Assembly: GCA_026395915.1 (NCBI GenBank)
Contig: JAPLXU010000014.1
Location: 1 to 45,582 of the forward strand
DNA length: 45,582 bases
Direction: 5' to 3'
Source of the DNA: Candidatus Nomurabacteria bacterium
GTDB taxonomy: Bacteria > Patescibacteriota > Minisyncoccia > Phycocordibacterales > UBA9973
Under the pieces are notes generated by a model. The model was not told where the DNA came from. It saw only the letters and a program-made list of their open reading frames with translations, and made no database searches. This document shows positions 41,120 to 45,582 of the stretch, piece by piece. The position numbers and the translations under genes are program-made. Numbering within the stretch: the first letter of the stretch is position 1; each line of letters begins with the position of its first letter.

Positions 41120-41815
41120 TTAGCACGTTTTATCGAGTTTAAGCTCAGTTCCGGATTTTTTGAATAAATATATGAGATATTCTGCGACAGATTTTACTTC
41201 TTTGTATGCTTTTTTGTGACCCTTGTTTTTCAAAACTTCAAGTAATCTACGAGCATTCTTGATAAAGCTACGATTTAAAATTTTATTAATCAGGTCAGAA
41301 TTAATTTTGTGATCATTTCCAAAAACTACACCAAAATGATTTCCTTGAACATTGTCAATAAATTTACAAACTAAAACATTAATATCTTCTGTTTCGTTGT
41401 AATTTTCGAAATCATCAAAATTTTTGAGTAAAGTTTTTAAGGTTTTTGCTGGTATTTTACCTGCCATTTTAATTATTTCCTGTCTTTCAGTGTGCTGTTT
41501 ATTTTTACCTCTGCCTTGGATTTGTAATGTTTGAGACACATCCCCGGCAAAAATTTCACCCAAATCGTGTCCCCATAAAATTTCATAAATCTTTTCTGAA
41601 TCAACTAATTTACTTAGATTGGGGCAAATCCTTTTAAGGTTAAACCAAAAACCCATACAAGCAAGTTCGTGCGCTAAAATTGATTCTCTCTTTTTATTTT
41701 TAATCATATTCCTCATATGGGGTGTCCCTTTCCATCGGTATTCCCAATTTCCAAGATACACATTTTTCATAAATGTATAAGTTGCTTCTATGTCCTTTTT
41801 ATTTTTTGATGACAT
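41120..41815 (-). CDS. HD-domain hydrolase (YfbR-like)
   Basis: A 231-residue protein with the HD phosphohydrolase ligands in order: RESILAHELACMGFW (His about 49), ILWGHDLGEIFAGDVSQ (His-Asp about 83-84) and a later Asp in LVCKFIDNVQGN. The RESxxxHE and HDLGE pattern resembles 5'-deoxynucleotidase YfbR and related HD_3 proteins, which hydrolyse dNMPs. Substrate is not provable from sequence. It lies 19 nt downstream of recR on the same strand. Confidence 0.75.
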   Translation of the reverse strand: MSSKNKKDIEATYTFMKNVYLGNWEYRWKGTPHMRNMIKNKKRESILAHELACMGFWFNLKRICPNLSKLVDSEKIYEILWGHDLGEIFAGDVSQTLQIQGRGKNKQHTERQEIIKMAGKIPAKTLKTLLKNFDDFENYNETEDINVLVCKFIDNVQGNHFGVVFGNDHKINSDLINKILNRSFIKNARRLLEVLKNKGHKKAYKEVKSVAEYLIYLFKKSGTELKLDKTC

Positions 41816-41834
41816 ATATTTCCAATCAATTTTT

Positions 41835-42446
41835 TTACTGTCTATTTTTTAGAGCGTTTTTGAGAGTGTCGTTGTCCGAATATTCCAGCTCGGTGCCGGT
41901 TGAGAGGCCTTTACCCAAGGAAGAAACTTTAATATTCAATTTTTCAGCAATATCTTTGAGTTGATTTCGGACATAGGAATCCGTGTGATCGCCTTGCGGG
42001 CTTAACGAAAAAGCGAGAATTACTTCTTTCAATCCGTTTTCTTTCGATATTTTTTGTTTCAATTCTTCAATTCGAATTCGGCTCTTAGTATTTTTTTCGA
42101 CGATAGGTACCAGCCCGCCCAAGATAAAATATTTGCCATTATAGATTCTGCTTTTTTTTACGGATTCCAGATCTGAATCTTTTTCCACGATCATCAGGAT
42201 TGAAGAATCCACGTTTGTGTTAGCGCAAATGTCGCACAGCTTTTCACCTTTTTTGCTTAAAATGAAAAATCGAAAACATTCTTTGCATTGTGCAACCTCT
42301 TTTTTCAATTCTATTATCAAGCTGGATAAATTTTCATTGTAACCAGGAGTTCTCGACATTAGAAAATAGACAAAACGTTTCGCTTGTCTTTCTCCGATGC
42401 CGGGGAATTCTTTAAAAATTTCAGTTAATTTTTCTATGATGTCCAT
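41835..42446 (-). CDS. recR: Recombination mediator RecR
   Basis: RecR works with RecO (and RecF) to load RecA on gaps. The 203-residue protein shows the N-terminal helix-hairpin-helix (LTEIFKEFPGIGERQAKRFVYFL), a four-Cys zinc finger (CKECFRFFILSKKGEKLCDIC) and a Toprim domain (SILMIVEKDSDLESV...YFILGGLVPIVEKN). The C-terminal Walker-like segment GLSTGTELEYSD is typical, since family members have GxPxGxxLEYxD. Standard length. Confidence 0.96.
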   Translation of the reverse strand: MDIIEKLTEIFKEFPGIGERQAKRFVYFLMSRTPGYNENLSSLIIELKKEVAQCKECFRFFILSKKGEKLCDICANTNVDSSILMIVEKDSDLESVKKSRIYNGKYFILGGLVPIVEKNTKSRIRIEELKQKISKENGLKEVILAFSLSPQGDHTDSYVRNQLKDIAEKLNIKVSSLGKGLSTGTELEYSDNDTLKNALKNRQ

Positions 42447-42460
42447 ATTGATTATTTGTT

Positions 42461-42552
42461 ATGAATTTCCCAAAGAACAATTTTTGAAAATACGCCCTCG
42501 AGGTCATAAGGACAGGGAACCCACTTTTCTTAAAATTGTTTTTGGAAAATTC
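42461..42552. repeat. 92-bp imperfect inverted repeat between dnaB and recR
   Basis: TGAATTTCCCAAAGAACAAT (42461-42480, continuing TTT) pairs with 42531-42552 with one mismatch and one bulge. The centre holds CCCTCGAGG and ACAGGG. Its terminal TTCCAAAA-like core resembles the arms of the 19257-19373 element. Could be a terminator for dnaB or a small mobile element. Confidence 0.6.
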
Positions 42553-42558
42553 ATTCTA

Positions 42559-43974
42559 TTAAAATTCATCCAAATCTCCTTTGGTCTTTGCCGGAGCGAA
42601 TTCGCTAATACTGCTTTTTTCGAGAGATTGGAATGTTGTGGTTTTTTCGTCGAAGTAAAGGTCGATTTTTCCAGTCGGACCATTTCGATGCTTCTCGATT
42701 AAAATTTCGGCGATATTTGTTTTCTCTGATTCTTCTTTGCCTTTATCGTCTCTGTGAATAAACATTACCACATCGGCATCTTGTTCGATAGATCCGGAAT
42801 CGCGAAGGTCTGAAAGTCTAGGTTTGCCGCCACGAGATTCCACGGCGCGAGAGAGTTGGGAAAGCGCCAATACTGGCACGTCTAATTCTTTCGCCAAACT
42901 CTTGAGCGATCGGCTTATTTCTGTCACTTGGTTGACCATGCTATCGTAGTTTTTAGATGTTGACATTAATTGTAAATAGTCGACTACGATGAGATCGAGC
43001 CCTTTTTCCGCTTTTAGTCTGCGAGAGAGAGCTTTCATTCTGACTATGGAATTTCCCGGTTGATCGTCAATGTAGATTTTAGCTTTTGCGAGTTTGTCGA
43101 GTGAATCTCGAAGCTGAGAAAATTCTTTATCGGAAGATAAACGACCTGTGCGTAGGTTCCAAGCGTTCACTCGGCTTTCGGCAGAGAGCATTCTGTCCAC
43201 AAGTTGTTGCGAGGACATTTCCAAAGAAAATATCACCACTGATTTTCCGTGAGTTGTGGAAGCCATACGGGCAATGTCGAGCGCGAGAGTGGTTTTACCC
43301 ATACTTGGTCTTGCGGCGAGAATTATCAAGTCTGACTTTTGGAATCCTGAAAGCATATTGTCCAAATCTTTGAAGCCAGTCGGCAGTCCGCGTAACATTC
43401 CTTTGTGTTCGTGTAATTTTTCCAGACGTTCCCATGCTTCCGGCAGAGCGTCTTTCAAGTTTACAAATTTTTGATTTTTTGGAGAAGAGACCACGTTGAA
43501 AATTTTCTTTTCCGCCATATCAAGTATGTCGTCCATCTGGTCGTCGCCTTCTTCAAACGCAAGTTCGGATACATAGTCTGCAGCTTCAATCAAATTTCGA
43601 AGAACATATTTCTTCTGTACGATGTCTGCGTAGTGTTTGATGTTTGTGGAAGAGGGGACAGCGTTGACTATCTCGGCGAGGTAAACATTTCCTCCCACAC
43701 TGTCCAATAATTTTTGTTCGCCAAGTTTTGTGGAGAGCGACAACATATCTATCGGCTCATTTTTCAAAAATAGATCAAGCATCGCTTGGAAAATCTTTTT
43801 GTGTTTTTCAACGTAAAAAGAATCAGGAGATACCATGTCCTCTACCTCATGTATCGCGTTTTTCCTGAGCATTATAGAACCTAAAACCGCTTGTTCTGAT
43901 TCGATGCTCTGTGGTGGGATGCGCACGCTTTTTTTTGTAATATTTTTTGATGCTTTCGGTGACGTTTTTTCCAT
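42559..43974 (-). CDS. dnaB: Replicative DNA helicase DnaB
   Basis: The 471-residue hexameric helicase has the DnaB N-terminal domain (PPQSIESEQAVLGSIMLRKNAI...). The RecA-like core has Walker A ILAARPSMGKTTLALDIA, VVIFSLEMSSQQLVDRML, Walker B DLIVVDYLQLM, PVLALSQLSRAVESR and the DLRDSGSIEQDADVVMFIHR block. The C-terminal EKHRNGPTGKIDLYFD is complete. No intein, a common insertion in dnaB, is present. Confidence 0.98.
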   Translation of the reverse strand: MEKTSPKASKNITKKSVRIPPQSIESEQAVLGSIMLRKNAIHEVEDMVSPDSFYVEKHKKIFQAMLDLFLKNEPIDMLSLSTKLGEQKLLDSVGGNVYLAEIVNAVPSSTNIKHYADIVQKKYVLRNLIEAADYVSELAFEEGDDQMDDILDMAEKKIFNVVSSPKNQKFVNLKDALPEAWERLEKLHEHKGMLRGLPTGFKDLDNMLSGFQKSDLIILAARPSMGKTTLALDIARMASTTHGKSVVIFSLEMSSQQLVDRMLSAESRVNAWNLRTGRLSSDKEFSQLRDSLDKLAKAKIYIDDQPGNSIVRMKALSRRLKAEKGLDLIVVDYLQLMSTSKNYDSMVNQVTEISRSLKSLAKELDVPVLALSQLSRAVESRGGKPRLSDLRDSGSIEQDADVVMFIHRDDKGKEESEKTNIAEILIEKHRNGPTGKIDLYFDEKTTTFQSLEKSSISEFAPAKTKGDLDEF

Positions 43975-43980
43975 AGGGTC

Positions 43981-43989
43981 ATTCTAGCA
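43981..43989 (-). promoter_or_regulatory. Extended -10 box (TGCTAGAAT), leaderless start of dnaB
   Basis: Ends 6 nt before the dnaB ATG on the minus strand. Confidence 0.6.
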
Positions 43990-44059
43990 CGGTAAAAAAA
44001 ATGTCAAAGCAAAAAAGTGCGTAAAGATGTTATTAAGATGTGGAGAAATATTTTTAATA

Positions 44060-44068
44060 TGATAATAT
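44060..44068 (+). promoter_or_regulatory. Extended -10 box (TGATAATAT) for trpS
   Basis: Ends 6 nt before ATG 44075. The 100-nt divergent region between dnaB and trpS thus holds two back-to-back leaderless promoters. Confidence 0.5.
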
Positions 44069-44074
44069 ATAAAC

Positions 44075-45022
44075 ATGTCAAAAAAGATATTTTTATCAGG
44101 CGTCCAGCCTTCAGGTAAACCCCATATCGGCAATTATTTCGGAGCAATGAAGCAGTTCGTTGATCTGCAGAATGAATATGACGGCTACGCTTTTATAGCT
44201 GATTATCACGCTTTGCATTCTCTTAGAAATCCAAAAGAAATGAATGAAAATATAAAAAGCGTTTTGCTTGATTATTTAGCGATTGGTCTTGATCCAAAGA
44301 AAGTTACCTTTTTCAAACAAAGCGATATCTCGGAACATACCGAGCTCGCTTGGATTTTTGATACTATCACAACCATGCCATTTTTGATGAGAGCGCATGC
44401 TTTCAAAGATGCGGAAGCGAAAAATAAGGAAATCGATGTGGGTACATTCAATTATCCAGTTTTGATGGCGGCGGATATTTTACTTTATGGTCCGGATGTT
44501 GTGCCTGTGGGCGCTGATCAAAAACAGCACGTGGAGATAGCTCGCGACATTGCGGAAAAATTTAATCATATCTATGGAGAGACTTTTAAATTGCCGGAAC
44601 CTATGATTTTGAAAAATATGGCAATCGTTCCTGGCACAGATGGACGCAAGATGTCCAAGAGCTACGGCAACACGATTCCGCTTTTTGCCGAATACGAAGA
44701 AATAAAAAAAGCTGTGATGAGTATTGTTACTGATTCGGGTGAAGGAATTCCAAAAAATGTCTACGCGATACACAATCTGCTTCGTCCGGCGACCGAACTT
44801 GATCCGATTTACAAAAGCAAGACAGGCAAGTATAAAGAATTGAAAGAATTACTAATAGAAGATTTGGAAAAATTTATAGCGCCACTCCGTGAAAGACGAA
44901 AAGAATTTGAAAAAGATATTCCGAAAGCGTTAGCGATCCTAAAAGCAGGTGGAGAAAAAGCCCAAAAAGTCGCTTCAAAAAAAATGGAAGAAGTGCGTGA
45001 AAAAATTGGGGTTAAATTATAA
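44075..45022 (+). CDS. trpS: Tryptophanyl-tRNA synthetase
   Basis: A class I synthetase of 315 residues. The HIGH-type motif is PSGKPHIGNYFGAMKQFV (about 11-28), ADYHALHS and NYPVLMAADILLYGPDVVPVGADQKQHVE form the active site, and KMSKS is present as GRKMSKSYGNTIPLF. The C-terminal helical anticodon region is complete. The neighbouring promoter shows an extended -10 directly before the ATG. Confidence 0.97.
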   Translation: MSKKIFLSGVQPSGKPHIGNYFGAMKQFVDLQNEYDGYAFIADYHALHSLRNPKEMNENIKSVLLDYLAIGLDPKKVTFFKQSDISEHTELAWIFDTITTMPFLMRAHAFKDAEAKNKEIDVGTFNYPVLMAADILLYGPDVVPVGADQKQHVEIARDIAEKFNHIYGETFKLPEPMILKNMAIVPGTDGRKMSKSYGNTIPLFAEYEEIKKAVMSIVTDSGEGIPKNVYAIHNLLRPATELDPIYKSKTGKYKELKELLIEDLEKFIAPLRERRKEFEKDIPKALAILKAGGEKAQKVASKKMEEVREKIGVKL

Positions 45023-45024
45023 TT

Positions 45025-45052
45025 TTGCATTTTTATGACAAGATGCTACACT
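45025..45052 (+). promoter_or_regulatory. Promoter TTGCAT-N16-TACACT (TGC-extended)
   Basis: The -10 TACACT (45047-45052) with upstream TGC follows immediately after trpS. A GTG codon lies 6 nt after the box, matching the leaderless spacing used elsewhere. Confidence 0.55.
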
Positions 45053-45058
45053 ATGTTC

Positions 45059-45136
45059 GTGAATAAAAACATACAGGCAAATAGTTTCTTCTTTTTCAGC
45101 TTTACTAAATTTAGAAGGCTGATATTTGCGCTGTAA
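45059..45136 (+). CDS. Possible Phe-rich leader peptide
   Basis: Starting at GTG 45059, exactly 6 nt after a -10 box, an ORF of 25 codons contains seven Phe, including SFFFFSF (45083-45103). It is followed 29 nt after its stop by a terminator-like hairpin. This is the layout of an amino-acid attenuator peptide. In A+T-rich DNA, Phe-rich reading frames occur by chance, so this is tentative. Confidence 0.3.
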   Translation: MNKNIQANSFFFFSFTKFRRLIFAL

Positions 45137-45165
45137 AAAATCTCTTAAGAAAAACTTACAACTCA

Positions 45166-45203
45166 AACACCAGCCCTCTAAAGCTGGTGTTTTGTTTAGA
45201 GGG
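45166..45203 (+). promoter_or_regulatory. Terminator hairpin with competing pairing (attenuator-like)
   Basis: AACACCAGC (45166-45174) pairs with GCTGGTGTT (45183-45191), followed by a T-rich tail: an intrinsic terminator. Its loop CCCTCTAAA (45174-45182) is perfectly complementary to TTTAGAGGG (45195-45203), allowing a pseudoknot or an alternative hairpin. Upstream, GGCTG (45117-45121) could pair with CAGCC (45171-45175) as an antiterminator. Confidence 0.55.
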
Positions 45204-45239
45204 TGTGGATTTGTACAAAAATCTAACGAAAGGCAAGTT

Positions 45240-45488
45240 GTGGCAAAAGTAAAAAAGAAAAAACAATCAAAATCGGTAGAACCTCTCAAATTCAAACTTA
45301 TTGGGAAGTTTAAGACTGGACGTGGAGTAGAAATTGAGGAAGGAACAGTGGGTACTGTAATTCCTCATGTCCCTAGAGATTGGGTGGAACCATCCCTGAG
45401 TCCACTACACTGTTGTGTTAGGCTCGCAATTCCATGCAAGCCTGGACAGATCGTGATCTCACGTCAGTTGGTTGTGCCGGCGGTTTAA
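45240..45488 (+). CDS. Hypothetical small basic protein
   Basis: An 82-residue protein from GTG 45240. A Lys-rich N-terminus (AKVKKKKQSK) is followed by a beta-rich part: FKLIGKFKTGRGVEIEEGTVGTVIPHVP, HCCVRLAIPCKPGQIVISRQLVVP. One of the few genes here with a Shine-Dalgarno-like AAAGG 6-8 nt upstream. The longer frame from TTG 45126 would run through the terminator hairpin and is less likely. Codon use is more GC-balanced than in its neighbours. Not recognised; it may be regulated by the upstream leader. Confidence 0.5.
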   Translation: MAKVKKKKQSKSVEPLKFKLIGKFKTGRGVEIEEGTVGTVIPHVPRDWVEPSLSPLHCCVRLAIPCKPGQIVISRQLVVPAV

Positions 45489-45522
45489 GGAGCTAAAACA
45501 TCGCGCTTGGCTCAGCGCATTT

Positions 45523-45554
45523 CGGCGAACGTTCTCCCTTGAGAACGTTCGCCG
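45523..45554 (+). terminator. Perfect 14-bp hairpin after the last gene
   Basis: CGGCGAACGTTCTC / GAGAACGTTCGCCG around CCTT, followed by a pyrimidine-rich ctttctatttct. Probably an intrinsic terminator; as a perfect palindrome it could also be a mobile repeat. Confidence 0.65.
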
Positions 45555-45582
45555 CTTTCTATTTCTAGAATTTTATGATAAA

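Noticed and set aside
45126-45239. TTG-initiated longer form of the last protein
   Set aside because: The extension would be translated through the terminator hairpin and is composition-wise unlike a protein; GTG 45240 has a Shine-Dalgarno-like AAAGG.
1-45582. tRNA or rRNA genes
   Set aside because: I looked for T-loop GTTCRA-type motifs and conserved rRNA stretches; candidates (for example at 8284 and 13484) fall inside clear coding genes and lack a cloverleaf.

Overview
The window looks like a chromosome segment of an ultra-small Candidate Phyla Radiation bacterium (Patescibacteria), most likely of the Parcubacteria type. The reasons are A+T-rich DNA in the standard code, compact or shortened housekeeping proteins (an alanyl-tRNA synthetase of only 554 residues), VirD4/TraG-like ATPases without a surrounding secretion operon, an FtsA/PilM-like gene beside a membrane-anchored surface protein, and almost no Shine-Dalgarno sequences. 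Many genes have a TATAAT/TAAAAT box 6-8 nt before the ATG, which implies leaderless mRNAs. No rRNA, tRNA or CRISPR array was seen, and no gene-free stretch exceeds about 220 bases.

Layout. 1-754: a 5'-degenerate REP-type tyrosine transposase carrying palindromes. 804-9093: a membrane protein, mltG, mnmA, an MgtC-like protein, alaS, an actin-like protein and a surface protein. 9131-13331: infA and the alpha-operon ribosomal cluster rpmJ-rpsM-rpsK-rpsD-rpoA-rplQ-rplM-rpsI, closed by a terminator. 13381-37284: the accessory heart of the window. 37362-45582: a PQ-loop-like membrane protein, cysS, an AI-2E-family permease, rplU, an HD hydrolase, recR, dnaB, trpS and an unknown 82-residue protein behind an attenuator-like leader.

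The accessory region interleaves the Hsp70 triad (grpE, dnaK, dnaJ) and two VirD4/TraG-like ATPases with seven paralogues of a large cysteine-rich protein (about 557-594 residues). Each paralogue has an N-terminal treble-clef-like zinc module, two Cys-rich repeat blocks ending in a 'NLRNKSYCIFNKQY'-like signature, and a C-terminal copy of the zinc modules. Six of seven end in CYQQEVY. The first ATPase carries a zinc ribbon with the same C-x2-C-x17-C-x2-C spacing and P/VYC core as the paralogues, a physical link between the two families. Four hairpins with an invariant GCGATAGC loop but different, self-complementary stems sit just before genes of this block. I consider this the best candidate for an undescribed system; its function cannot be read from sequence.

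A second genome-wide theme is short palindromic repeats inserted in frame into coding genes (alaS, cysS, mnmA, grpE, rsmE, ATPase 1, a PaaX-like regulator, one zinc paralogue, and the transposase itself). They resemble in behaviour the protein-coding palindromic elements of Rickettsia. An A+T-rich four-gene block (20041-21692) of unknown proteins separates the first three zinc paralogues from dnaK and may be acquired.
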